In this document: piece by piece, positions 1 through 8,174 of the stretch
Layout: every line of letters starts with the position of its first letter
Position numbering within the stretch: position 1 is the stretch's first letter
Source: Anaerobutyricum hallii
GTDB taxonomy: Bacteria; Bacillota; Clostridia; Lachnospirales; Lachnospiraceae
Assembly: GCF_900209925.1 (NCBI RefSeq)
Contig: NZ_LT907978.1
Coordinates: 3,009,001 to 3,073,000, forward strand
Reading direction: 5' to 3'
DNA length: 64,000 nucleotides
Notes under the pieces: generated by a model
The model's database searches: none
Seen by the model: the letters and a program-made list of their open reading frames with translations, nothing else
Told to the model about the DNA's origin: nothing
Position numbers and translations under genes: made by a program

Positions 1-631
1 ACGCCTTTCCACTATCACAGGAAATAATTCTTCCGGAAGAGTCTATGATCATAGAAAAACCTACTCCATCATAAATATCGTTAAATAGCATCTGATTTAA
101 TGCGCCAACGTTATAAGAAGCCCCCAGAACCCCTATGACTTCTCCCTCTTTGTAAATAGGTACTGCAAGTATTACCTTCGTTTTTCCATCGACCATACTT
201 TCCACAGGAGAACTCATTACTCGCTTTCCTTCCATCGCTTCTTTAAAGTACTTTCTGGTTTTCACCAACTTTTTTGCTCCATTACTGTAACAGGCATTCC
301 CATCTGCATCAATAAGTGCAAGGAGATCTAAATCCTGTTCTTTTACAATACTCTGAATCAGTCTCTTATTTTCTCCTGAAAATATATTCTCTCTTTCCCC
401 TACATAAGTAGCCATACCGGATAGATAACTAAATTGAATATCTATAATCGAGTTTAAATGATAACTTTGCCTTTCCACATTCGTAGCAACATTCTTCTGA
501 CTATTTATTTCCACATCCTTCTGAAGCCAGGATAAAAAAAACAAAAGACAACCTATCATAAAAATAAGAAAGGTACCTATAATCAGCAAATATTTTCTTA
601 CTTCATTCTGCTCCATTCCTTTTTTCCCCAT
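1..631 (-). CDS. Membrane sensor protein with dCache-like extracellular domain (3' part outside window)
   Basis: The protein reads leftward off the window edge, so only about 210 N-terminal residues are visible. It starts MGKKGMEQNEVRKYLL after a GGAGGGG site. One hydrophobic segment (about residues 14-33) is followed by an extracellular region with the pattern of a dCache ligand-binding domain: a long amphipathic helix, then stretches reading LALIDADGNACYS, KYFKEAMEGKRVMSSP and VILAVPIYKEGEVIGVLGAS. Such domains sit in chemoreceptors, histidine kinases and diguanylate cyclases. The output domain lies outside, so the class cannot be decided. It has its own promoter between itself and thrS. 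Confidence 0.75.
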   Translation of the reverse strand, partial: MGKKGMEQNEVRKYLLIIGTFLIFMIGCLLFFLSWLQKDVEINSQKNVATNVERQSYHLNSIIDIQFSYLSGMATYVGERENIFSGENKRLIQSIVKEQDLDLLALIDADGNACYSNGAKKLVKTRKYFKEAMEGKRVMSSPVESMVDGKTKVILAVPIYKEGEVIGVLGASYNVGALNQMLFNDIYDGVGFSMIIDSSGRIISCDSGKA

Positions 632-692
632 GCTGTTCCCCTCCTTATAGAATTCTAATGATAGTACAATGTAAACTATTATTGTATTTTTT

Positions 693-721
693 ATCATACC
701 ATAATCCTTTCTCATTGTCAT
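693..721 (-). promoter_or_regulatory. Putative promoter of the sensor gene
   Basis: On the minus strand ATGACA and TATGAT are separated by 17 bases, about 62 bases before the sensor start codon. The -35 box is imperfect. Confidence 0.45.
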
Positions 722-774
722 TTGTTTTTTACATTTGTTAACAACTTCTCAATTTAATTCATTAATGGAAACAG

Positions 775-818
775 ACAAAAAAATTCCAGCTTATAATAAA
801 GATTATAAGCTGGAATTC
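775..818 (-). terminator. Intrinsic terminator of thrS
   Basis: Two 16-base arms (782-797 and 802-817) form a perfect hairpin with a four-base loop. On the minus strand a run of T follows it, 24 bases after the thrS stop codon. Confidence 0.9.
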
Positions 819-841
819 TTTTTGCTGTTTATTCGCTCTAT

Positions 842-2611
842 TTAAATTTCTTTTTCGATGATCTCGGCAAATTCTTCTACAGACATTGCACCTAATTCCG
901 GACTGTCATTTTGATCTGCTACATCTCTCTTTCGAACAGATACCGTTCCTTCATTCTGTTCTTTTTCTCCAACGATCAGCATATATGGTACCTTCTGAAG
1001 CTGTGCCTGTCTGATCTTGTAACCAAGTTTCTCATCCCTGTCATCCATTTCAACACGAACCCCTTTTGCCTTCAGCTCCGCAGAAACTTTCTTAGCATAC
1101 TCTGCAAATTTGTCGGATACAGGAAGAACTTTTGCCTGTACCGGTGCTAACCATGTTGGGAACTTTCCTGCATAATGTTCAATTAAGATTCCGATAAATC
1201 GCTCAATAGAACCAAATACAACACGGTGAATCATGATTGGACGATGTTTTTCTCCGTCTGCTCCAATATATTCTGCCTCAAATCTCTGTGGAAGCTGGAA
1301 GTCAAGCTGGATTGTTCCGCACTGCCATGTTCTTCCGATAGAATCCTGTAAATGGAAGTCAAGTTTTGGACCATAGAATGCGCCGTCTCCCTCATTTACT
1401 TCGTAAGGAATATTCATGGCTTTGATTGCATTTTCCAATGCATTTGTTGCTACTTCCCACTCTTCTTCTGTTCCCATGCTATCATCTGGACGAGTGGATA
1501 ATTCTACATGATAAGTAAATCCAAATTTCTTATATACTTCATCAATCAATTTTACGACTTTCTGGATTTCATTTTCAATCTGCGCCTCTGTCATAAAGAT
1601 ATGGGCATCGTCCTGTGTAAAGCATCTTACACGCATCAGTCCATGAAGCTGTCCGGACTTTTCGTGACGGTGCACAAGGCCAAGTTCCCCAAGACGAAGT
1701 GGAAGTTCTTTGTAAGAACGAGGCTCCATCTTATAAACAAGCATTCCACCTGGACAGTTCATTGGTTTTACAGCAAAATCCATGTCGTCAATTACTGTTG
1801 TGTACATATTTTCCCGGTAATGATCCCAGTGTCCGGATGTCTCCCAAAGCTGTCTGTTTAAAAGAATTGGTGTAGAGATTTCCTGATACTCTTCTCTTGT
1901 ATGAATCTTTCTCCAGTAATCAATTAATGTATTTTTCAATACCATTCCCTTTGGTAAGAAAAATGGAAATCCCGGACCTTCCTCCATAATTGTAAATAAG
2001 CCAAGTTCTTTTCCAAGCTTTCTATGGTCTCTCTTTTTCGCTTCCTCAAGCATATGCAGATAATCCTGCAATTCTGATGCTTTTGGAAAAGAAATTCCAT
2101 AAATCCTTGTAAGCATCTTATTTTTCTCATCACCACGCCAATATGCACCTGCTGTAGAAAGAAGCTTAATTGCTTTAATAACACAGGTGTTTGATACGTG
2201 AGGACCCGCACAAAATTCCTCATAATCTCCCTGCTTATAAAATGTAATCGTCTCATCTTCAGGAAGTTCTTCGATCATCTCCACCTTATAATCTTCCTGT
2301 CTTTCTTTCATATAGGAAAGAGCTTCTTCTTTTTTCACTTCAAAAACTTCCAGTGGAAGGGACTGTTTTACAATCTTTTTCATCTCTTTTTCAATTGCCG
2401 CAAGATTCTCTTCTGTAAATGAAAAAGAAAAGTCAAAATCATAATAAAATCCGTTGTCAATTGCTGGTCCGATCGCACACTTTGTATCCGGATATAATCT
2501 CTTTACTGCCTGTGCCAGCACATGAGCGCTTGTATGCCAAAATGCTTCCTTTACCTCTTTGTTGTCAAAATCACCTTCGATTACCTGTCCATTTTTTTCC
2601 AGAACTTTCAT
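842..2611 (-). CDS. thrS: Threonyl-tRNA synthetase lacking the TGS domain
   Basis: Charges tRNA-Thr with threonine in the cytoplasm. The chosen start gives 589 residues (MKVLEKNGQV) and has GGAGGT six bases upstream; an in-frame extension to 2734 would run into the leader terminator hairpin. The N-terminal editing domain is present (HTSAH, H26 and H30), followed by the class II catalytic core with MNCPGG (zinc ligand Cys), the HRHEKSG region and a C-terminal anticodon-binding domain. Most bacterial ThrRS are near 640 residues and begin with a TGS domain of about 60 residues, which is missing here. Expression is controlled by a T-box leader. Confidence 0.95.
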   Translation of the reverse strand: MKVLEKNGQVIEGDFDNKEVKEAFWHTSAHVLAQAVKRLYPDTKCAIGPAIDNGFYYDFDFSFSFTEENLAAIEKEMKKIVKQSLPLEVFEVKKEEALSYMKERQEDYKVEMIEELPEDETITFYKQGDYEEFCAGPHVSNTCVIKAIKLLSTAGAYWRGDEKNKMLTRIYGISFPKASELQDYLHMLEEAKKRDHRKLGKELGLFTIMEEGPGFPFFLPKGMVLKNTLIDYWRKIHTREEYQEISTPILLNRQLWETSGHWDHYRENMYTTVIDDMDFAVKPMNCPGGMLVYKMEPRSYKELPLRLGELGLVHRHEKSGQLHGLMRVRCFTQDDAHIFMTEAQIENEIQKVVKLIDEVYKKFGFTYHVELSTRPDDSMGTEEEWEVATNALENAIKAMNIPYEVNEGDGAFYGPKLDFHLQDSIGRTWQCGTIQLDFQLPQRFEAEYIGADGEKHRPIMIHRVVFGSIERFIGILIEHYAGKFPTWLAPVQAKVLPVSDKFAEYAKKVSAELKAKGVRVEMDDRDEKLGYKIRQAQLQKVPYMLIVGEKEQNEGTVSVRKRDVADQNDSPELGAMSVEEFAEIIEKEI

Positions 2612-2717
2612 TTCATTACCTCCAAAATAAGAACGAATCTGACTGGGACCTTTCTTTTTTATTTGCTCCAGGCATTTTAAGACATTAGCCTTCAAAGTCA
2701 GGAGTAATTTTCTGTAA

Positions 2718-3016
2718 ATTAAAAAAGCACCCATAGATTACAATATGACTATAATCTAAGGGTGCAGTAAATACACGGTTCCACCTTATTATTTCACTTC
2801 AGATTCTATGATTAAATCCTATCCCTTAACGCGGGCATACGGCAACACTTGTGAAATATCCCAAAATGTCTTACCCATCTCAAAAAATACTTCTTTTCGC
2901 ATCGCAGCTCAGGAATGGTTTTCATATATTTCCTCATAAATAACTCTCAGCACTCGTTACTCTCTCTGTATAATTCTAATATATTACTCTTTTCCTTCAT
3001 CGCTTTTCGTTGTTTC
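2718..3016 (-). ncRNA. T-box leader of thrS
   Basis: On the minus strand the leader carries a T-box core reading GGTGGAACCGTG (about 2768-2786), preceded by AGAGAGTA and a stem ending CATTCCTGAGCTG. The likely specifier is the ACC threonine codon in AAAACCATTC. The antiterminator region is followed by a terminator hairpin (arms starting GCACCC, 2727-2765) and a T run. Uncharged tRNA-Thr is expected to switch the structure to read-through. The 5' end is inferred from the promoter at 3023-3051. Confidence 0.9.
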
Positions 3017-3022
3017 GAGTGT

Positions 3023-3051
3023 ATGGTAGCACTATTAAAAATATTTGTCAA
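3023..3051 (-). promoter_or_regulatory. Promoter of the thrS T-box transcript
   Basis: TTGACA and TACCAT on the minus strand are separated by 17 bases, immediately before the T-box leader. Confidence 0.8.
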
Positions 3052-3055
3052 TGTT

Positions 3056-4300
3056 TTATTTTTTATACTTTTGAGGTCTGAATGAAAATCTGTCTGAAAT
3101 CGTATCCTTTATATTAGAAAAATACTGTGGAAGTAAAATCTTTCGCTCTGTAGAAAACACTTCTTTCCATGAATAATTGACAGCCTCTTTCGCTTCTACA
3201 AACTTATCTTTCAAAATTATTTCCGTTAAAAGCATGGCGGCAGTCATCGCAGAAGTCATTCCCCAACCATTAAATCCTGTTGCCACATACAGACCCGGTG
3301 TTTTTCTTTCAGAAGCATAAGATCCGATATATGGTATACCATCTAAACTGAAACAATCCTGTACTTTCCAGCTCGCCTTCTCTTTTGCTTCAGGATAGTA
3401 CATTGCTGCTGCCTCCCTTAGTTTCTCCCATTCATGAGCCTCCCTGTCACTTTCTGGCTTGTACATTCCTCCTGTCATTAAAAGTAAATCCCCATAACTT
3501 CGAAAAGAGAGTCCTCCCTGCGCTTCATCTGTATACATCCCATTCATCTTCTGTGCATTCCCCAGTGCCAGAATACAGGACTCTTCCATATGCAGCTTTC
3601 TGTTATACTTGCCAAGCTTCTCATAAAATGGAATATGTGTTGTGCAAATAATATGATCTGCTACCGTAACGTGTATTCCACACCATATAACATGCCTGAA
3701 CCAGTCATCAATCTCTACACCTTCATATATATGTATATTCTGATGCTTTTCCAGTTCTTTTACAAGACCATTCAACAATTTTACCGGATTTAGCTTGGCC
3801 TGTCCCGGAAAACGTACTGCTCCTGATATATCAAAGGGCAATTCTGTTGTCTCACAAAAATCTGCCTTCCCGCCAATTCGATCTACTGCATCAATCTCTT
3901 TTTCAATCTTTTCTCTATCATTCTTAGAATAAACATAAGAACTCGTTTCTTCAAAATCACAATCAATCTGTTCAGAAAGTTCCCGATACTTCTGTATTGC
4001 CTGTTCATTCGCCTGAAAATACATCCTGGCCTTCTCCTCACCATCTCGTTCTAATAACTTACTATAGATCAGACCATGTTGAGAAGTTACCTGTGCCATC
4101 GCATCTTTCCCTGTTCCTTCAGCGATTCGATCTTTATCTAAAAGAATACAGTCTACTCCTGCATCTTTTAAAAACCAGGCACATAGTATACCGCATAAAC
4201 CTCCGCCAACAATCGCTACATCGGTCATTTCCATGCATTCCATCTTTCCATAATCAGATTTTTCTGCTGTGTCAATACTCCTCCATATAGAATCTGACAT
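3056..4300 (-). CDS. FAD-dependent oxidoreductase, DAO (D-amino acid oxidase-like) family
   Basis: 414 residues with a GGAGGA site before the start. An FAD dinucleotide-binding motif (DVAIVGGGLCGILCAW, near residues 27-42) begins the fold, and the C-terminal part has the DAO signature region DGIPYIGSY and ATGFNGWGM. Relatives in Firmicutes often carry a Rieske iron-sulfur domain at the C-terminus; this protein ends without one, so it should act as a plain flavoprotein oxidoreductase or dehydrogenase. Substrate cannot be inferred. It stands alone between the thrS leader and a repeat at 4320-4378. Confidence 0.8.
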   Translation of the reverse strand: MSDSIWRSIDTAEKSDYGKMECMEMTDVAIVGGGLCGILCAWFLKDAGVDCILLDKDRIAEGTGKDAMAQVTSQHGLIYSKLLERDGEEKARMYFQANEQAIQKYRELSEQIDCDFEETSSYVYSKNDREKIEKEIDAVDRIGGKADFCETTELPFDISGAVRFPGQAKLNPVKLLNGLVKELEKHQNIHIYEGVEIDDWFRHVIWCGIHVTVADHIICTTHIPFYEKLGKYNRKLHMEESCILALGNAQKMNGMYTDEAQGGLSFRSYGDLLLMTGGMYKPESDREAHEWEKLREAAAMYYPEAKEKASWKVQDCFSLDGIPYIGSYASERKTPGLYVATGFNGWGMTSAMTAAMLLTEIILKDKFVEAKEAVNYSWKEVFSTERKILLPQYFSNIKDTISDRFSFRPQKYKK

Positions 4301-4319
4301 CGATCTATCCTCCTGAAAT

Positions 4320-4378
4320 TTATCTCAGTCGAGAAGACTCCCACCTCTTTCAGGTGGTGAGTGGCTGCTCGACTTGAA
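4320..4378. repeat. REP-like repeat, family E (short form)
   Basis: Outer arms containing CTCAGTCGAG and CTCGACTTGA enclose a hairpin of CCCACCT and AGGTGG. The reverse complement occurs at 32872-33048, where about 115 extra bases sit inside the unit, and one arm recurs at 10141-10180. The rest of the 4301-4604 gap is AT-rich and nothing else was recognised. Confidence 0.7.
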
Positions 4379-4604
4379 TTCTCTACTATTCTTTCTGTAA
4401 TTATTAACCATTATACCACCTTTAACATTTCTATTATACAACTAAAAAGAAAAAGAATGTTATTAATTTTTCTTAAACATTCTTTTTCTTCTTTTCATGC
4501 TGTTTTTTTAATATAATTACTGTTTATATAGTTTATTTTGTTTGTGCGTTATTCGTTTAATTTAAAATTTACTTTTTATATGATGCCAGATTCAAAGAAA
4601 TATC

Positions 4605-4850
4605 CTATAATTCAGATGGCTTACTTACTTCATAATCCTTCCATGCTGTACTTTCTGTCGCACCGGACATATCTGCTTTCGTAGAATAAGAAGATACGGT
4701 TATTGTATATTCACTATTTCCTTGTACATATACCGTTCCATCTGTTCCTTTAATTGTTACAGTCCATGTACATCCTTTTGCAATGTAGAAGTTACAGTAT
4801 CTCCTTCTTTCTCCCAAACCGCAAATACTAATTTCCACCTGGAGCCAGCT
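4605..4850 (-). pseudogene. Remnant of a secreted/surface protein gene, frameshifted
   Basis: Two overlapping minus-strand frames each carry sensible protein: the upstream frame reads LVFAVWEKEGDTVTSTLQKD and stops, and the next frame continues CTWTVTIKGTDGTVYV and so on to 4605. Joined, they look like one beta-rich, Thr/Ser-rich extracellular domain cut by a frameshift. No signal peptide or start is present, and the upstream part ends at the hairpin beginning at 4852. I read it as the 3' end of a lost surface-protein gene rather than a 77-residue gene. Confidence 0.55.
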
Positions 4851-4851
4851 A

Positions 4852-4980
4852 GCAGAAAAGCAGAAATTTTATATCAAATAAAATGTGATGTCGGAGCAAA
4901 TAAAAATGCCGAACAGGCATTTTCTATGAAGCGACTATCTTCACATTCTATTTGATATAAAATTTCTGCTTTTCGTCTGT
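4852..4980 (+). repeat. Hairpin element B1 (TCGGAGC/GCGACTA family)
   Basis: Outer stem of about 30 bp with AAATTTTATATCAAATA pairing to TATTTGATATAAAATTT, then the conserved internal loop TCGGAGC/GCGACTA, then an inner stem AAATGCC/GGCATTT. The right edge is TTTTCGTCTG. It lies nine bases from the SulP stop codon and may act as its terminator. Confidence 0.85.
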
Positions 4981-4988
4981 TCTTCCAA

Positions 4989-7226
4989 TCAAATTAGCAA
5001 TTTTTTCTCTAATTCATGTAATTTTCCTGCAGCTTCCGGATTCTGTTTTTGCAGTCTTCGTTCTAAATTCTCTCTGCTTTCTACTAACTTTTCCCATATC
5101 TCTGGATTTTCTTGTTTTAATTCTATCTCCAAATGATGACGACGTTTTTCGATCATCTGGAATATAAGCTGTTTATTTTTATCCTCTTCTAGATTTGCGG
5201 AAAGTTCATCTAAATGAAGTTCCATTCTTCGAAGAACCTCATCCTCATCAATAGCACCGAGATTGTGCCATGCCTGCATTTGTTTTGAAAGACCTTTTTC
5301 CGAAATTTCTTTGATTTCCGGCCAATGATGCAGATTCGCTATTACCCGATGTACTCTTTTTTCGATTTCATTTACTGTATCTTCACCAAATGCCCATGCA
5401 AACTCTTCGAGTGTATTTTCTTCTTCGGCAGGTAATGTATGTAGCCACAGTGCTTTTTTTAATTTTTCTATTTTTTCTGTATTATGCTTATGAACAGGCA
5501 GTTTTCCTGCATGTTCCCGCAATTCTTCTAAGCTTTCCTGCAGATTTGCCGGAATACCTTCCAGTGGAAATGGTTTTTGTAATCCTGAATCAAGAAGCGC
5601 TGCCGTAATCGTTCTTCTGATACACCCTTCTTCTATTAATCCACCCATTCCAAGATTTCGAAACTGTGTATTAAGTGCCTGCATATGTTCTGTAATGTAA
5701 AATGCAATTCCTTTTTTCTCTAAGTTTTGTTTTAACATAAGAATCGTATCCGCTGCTGTTATATCAATACTTGTAATTGTTCCGGCATCTACGATTACGG
5801 TTTTTATGTCTTCTTTTAAATTATTTTCGATATCTTCCTGAAATAATTTACTATTTGCGAAGAAAAGGGTTGCATTAAAACGATAGATCATCGTGTGTTC
5901 AATCGGATGTGCATAATGATTTTTATCTAAATCATAAAAACCATCTCTTCCTGGAATACCTCCAAGAAATGCTCTTGTCGGATTCGTTTCCCGAATAACA
6001 ACTGCCACAAAGGATAGAATGATTCCTATAATTACTCCGTAAATTGTTCCAAGAAAAAGTACTGCCATGCAGGCTGCTACAAAAATATAAAATTCTTTTC
6101 GACTTACTTTAAATAAACGAACTGCCAAATGCCATTCTACAACATTCATTAATGCAGAGATCACAATTGCCGTCAATACCGGAACCGGCAAGTATCCTAT
6201 AAACCCTGCTGCAAATAAAAGAACCATTACCATAGAAATTGCTGCTGTAATAGAGACAGCCTGCGTCCTTCCTCCAAACTGTTCATTCATTGATGTTCTT
6301 GAAATACTTCCATTTACCGGACAGCTTCCTGTAAAAGCAGAAATAATATTTCCTGCCGCACAGGCAAGGATTTCTTTATTATCATCTATTTTATAACCAT
6401 TTTTCGAAGCAAAATTATTCTCGGAAAGTAAAGTTTCTGCCATAACAACAACAGCAATCATCAAGCCACGACCTGCTGCATGCTTAAGGTCTACATGAAA
6501 TACAGACGGTATAATAAATTTAGGAAGTCCTGGCTCTACTTTCGATAGTAAAGCCACTCCATAATGATCCACATGAAATACCAATGTAGAAACCATTCCA
6601 AGAGCCATGATCACAACTGCCATCGGAAACTTCGGCATTACTTTTTTAGAAATAATCAATATTGCCAGCGCTCCGACACCTAATCCGACCGATACCCAAT
6701 TTATATGCAATGCTGTCTCATACAAATGTTTTAACAGTTCTGGAAGTTCACCAGAACCGGATTTACCTCCCATAATCTTTGGAATCTGCATCAAGATAAT
6801 TGTCAACGCGATTCCGCTGATAAACCCTCCCATAACTGGAGTAGAAATAAATGTAACGAGCTTACCTGCTTTCAAAAAATAAAATAAAAGCAGCCATAAA
6901 CCAACGAATAGTGCAATAACTGGAATATACCGGAGTGCATCCACACTCCCACTCTCAATTCCAAGACTTGCAAGCGCTGCTCCCGCGATGGCCGCCGGTG
7001 CCGCATCCACTCCAAAAATAAACTGAGGAGAAGTGGAAAAAAGTGCAAAAAATAAAATAGGAAGTACAGAGCCATACAGTCCAAAAACTGCTGGCAGACC
7101 TGATACTTCCGCATACCCCATAGAAATAGGAATAGAAACAGCCGCAATCATGATTCCAGCTGTAAGATCTTTTCCAAAATATTCTTTTTTATAATTCTTT
7201 AATGTAGGAAATAAAGAAATTTTCAT
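4989..7226 (-). CDS. SulP-family anion transporter with STAS domain and long helical tail
   Basis: An integral membrane transporter of the SulP/SLC26 family (sulfate, bicarbonate or other anions; the substrate is not readable). The start MKISLFPTLKN follows GGAAGG and gives 745 residues. The transmembrane domain (about residues 10-410) includes GIMIAAVSIPISMGYAEVSG and GSCPVNGSISRTS. A cytoplasmic STAS domain follows (about 430-535, with VIVDAGTITSIDITAADT). The last 209 residues are very unusual: a charged, helix-rich tail with repeated Glu, Leu and Lys patterns likely to form coiled coils. The DUF2798-like gene lies 82 bases upstream and is probably co-transcribed. Confidence 0.9.
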   Translation of the reverse strand: MKISLFPTLKNYKKEYFGKDLTAGIMIAAVSIPISMGYAEVSGLPAVFGLYGSVLPILFFALFSTSPQFIFGVDAAPAAIAGAALASLGIESGSVDALRYIPVIALFVGLWLLLFYFLKAGKLVTFISTPVMGGFISGIALTIILMQIPKIMGGKSGSGELPELLKHLYETALHINWVSVGLGVGALAILIISKKVMPKFPMAVVIMALGMVSTLVFHVDHYGVALLSKVEPGLPKFIIPSVFHVDLKHAAGRGLMIAVVVMAETLLSENNFASKNGYKIDDNKEILACAAGNIISAFTGSCPVNGSISRTSMNEQFGGRTQAVSITAAISMVMVLLFAAGFIGYLPVPVLTAIVISALMNVVEWHLAVRLFKVSRKEFYIFVAACMAVLFLGTIYGVIIGIILSFVAVVIRETNPTRAFLGGIPGRDGFYDLDKNHYAHPIEHTMIYRFNATLFFANSKLFQEDIENNLKEDIKTVIVDAGTITSIDITAADTILMLKQNLEKKGIAFYITEHMQALNTQFRNLGMGGLIEEGCIRRTITAALLDSGLQKPFPLEGIPANLQESLEELREHAGKLPVHKHNTEKIEKLKKALWLHTLPAEEENTLEEFAWAFGEDTVNEIEKRVHRVIANLHHWPEIKEISEKGLSKQMQAWHNLGAIDEDEVLRRMELHLDELSANLEEDKNKQLIFQMIEKRRHHLEIELKQENPEIWEKLVESRENLERRLQKQNPEAAGKLHELEKKLLI

Positions 7227-7308
7227 AAATCGTATGCCTTCCTTTCTATAAAACTTACCATATAATATAGAAGATTCTTGAGGCAATGTAAAGAGAAGAA
7301 GAAAAGAT

Positions 7309-7761
7309 CTATTTAACAAACTTTCCAAATACATTTCTCACCAATGGTCCTGCAAAGAAAATCTGCCAGCACAGTGCCATTGGGAAGTTCATTGCAGTTG
7401 TCTGTAACCAGACAGCTATAATTTCTTTTCCCGGATGTTTAAATAATACCGTTGCAATAAAACTCATTGCCGGACACATCAGACAAACAATCATTGATGA
7501 AATTGCCAGTATGATAAAAATCGGTTTATCTGTTGGGGATACAATACGAAATGCAAGAAATTTAGATAATTTCTCTACAACAAAAAATTCTAAAATAAAT
7601 GCTGCAGGCCACATAATCGGCATCTCATAAAATGCGAGTAAGAAAATCTGGTTGCTCATACCTCCCTTATCAATAGAAATGTTGTAACAAACCATAGCAT
7701 AGACCATGACAAAAGCCATGATGAGGGTGAAAATAACGTTCTGTAACTTTGTTTTTGGCAT
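7309..7761 (-). CDS. DUF2798-like small membrane protein
   Basis: 150 residues with four hydrophobic segments (about 9-27, 38-62, 80-108 and 118-142) and the N-terminal pattern MPKTKLQNVIFTLIMAFVMV typical of the DUF2798 family. The function is unknown. GGAGG lies nine bases before the start. It is the first gene of a probable two-gene unit with the SulP transporter and diverges from the OPT transporter gene. Confidence 0.75.
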   Translation of the reverse strand: MPKTKLQNVIFTLIMAFVMVYAMVCYNISIDKGGMSNQIFLLAFYEMPIMWPAAFILEFFVVEKLSKFLAFRIVSPTDKPIFIILAISSMIVCLMCPAMSFIATVLFKHPGKEIIAVWLQTTAMNFPMALCWQIFFAGPLVRNVFGKFVK

Positions 7762-8174
7762 AATCAGCCGCCTCCTTTTATTCTGTCTACCGAAAATTTA
7801 CTTTTCGATGAAATAGTATAAAAATAGGATGTGTTGTTCGTTATCAATATTTTTTCAAAATATTGTGCGTTTCCAATTAGACCAAAATATTTTTATGATA
7901 TTTTCTTGATACGAGTCGGTATTATAGCATAAAAATTTTTTTTGCGTAAGTACTTTTTTATTTTTTTATTTAGGGCATACTATAAAAATACTGCAAAATA
8001 GGTAGATTGCCCAATTATATAACTGTTTTATACTACTTTATAGTAATTTTTTATCACTATAAAGTGCCATAATACGCAAAAAAAGTGCATTTTTTTACCT
8101 TTATTTCATTTTATATAAATGTTATAATTGTTATGTTTTTGTAAGGAAATTGTAAAAAAGAAAGGATAAACGTA
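7762..8174. other. AT-rich divergent intergenic region
   Basis: This gap separates the DUF2798-like gene (minus) from the OPT gene (plus). It contains a TATAAT at 8123-8128 suitable as a -10 box for the OPT gene, but no good -35 box; a TATACT near 7815 could serve the minus strand. No coding potential or stable repeat was seen. Confidence 0.4.

Noticed and set aside
911-1150. Plus-strand frames opposite thrS, rpoB, rpoC, fusA and other large genes
   Set aside because: They are antisense shadows of well-supported genes and have no own ribosome binding sites.
4605-4838. Intact 77-residue gene
   Set aside because: Start lies in the wrong frame relative to the upstream coherent protein; it is better explained as a frameshifted remnant.
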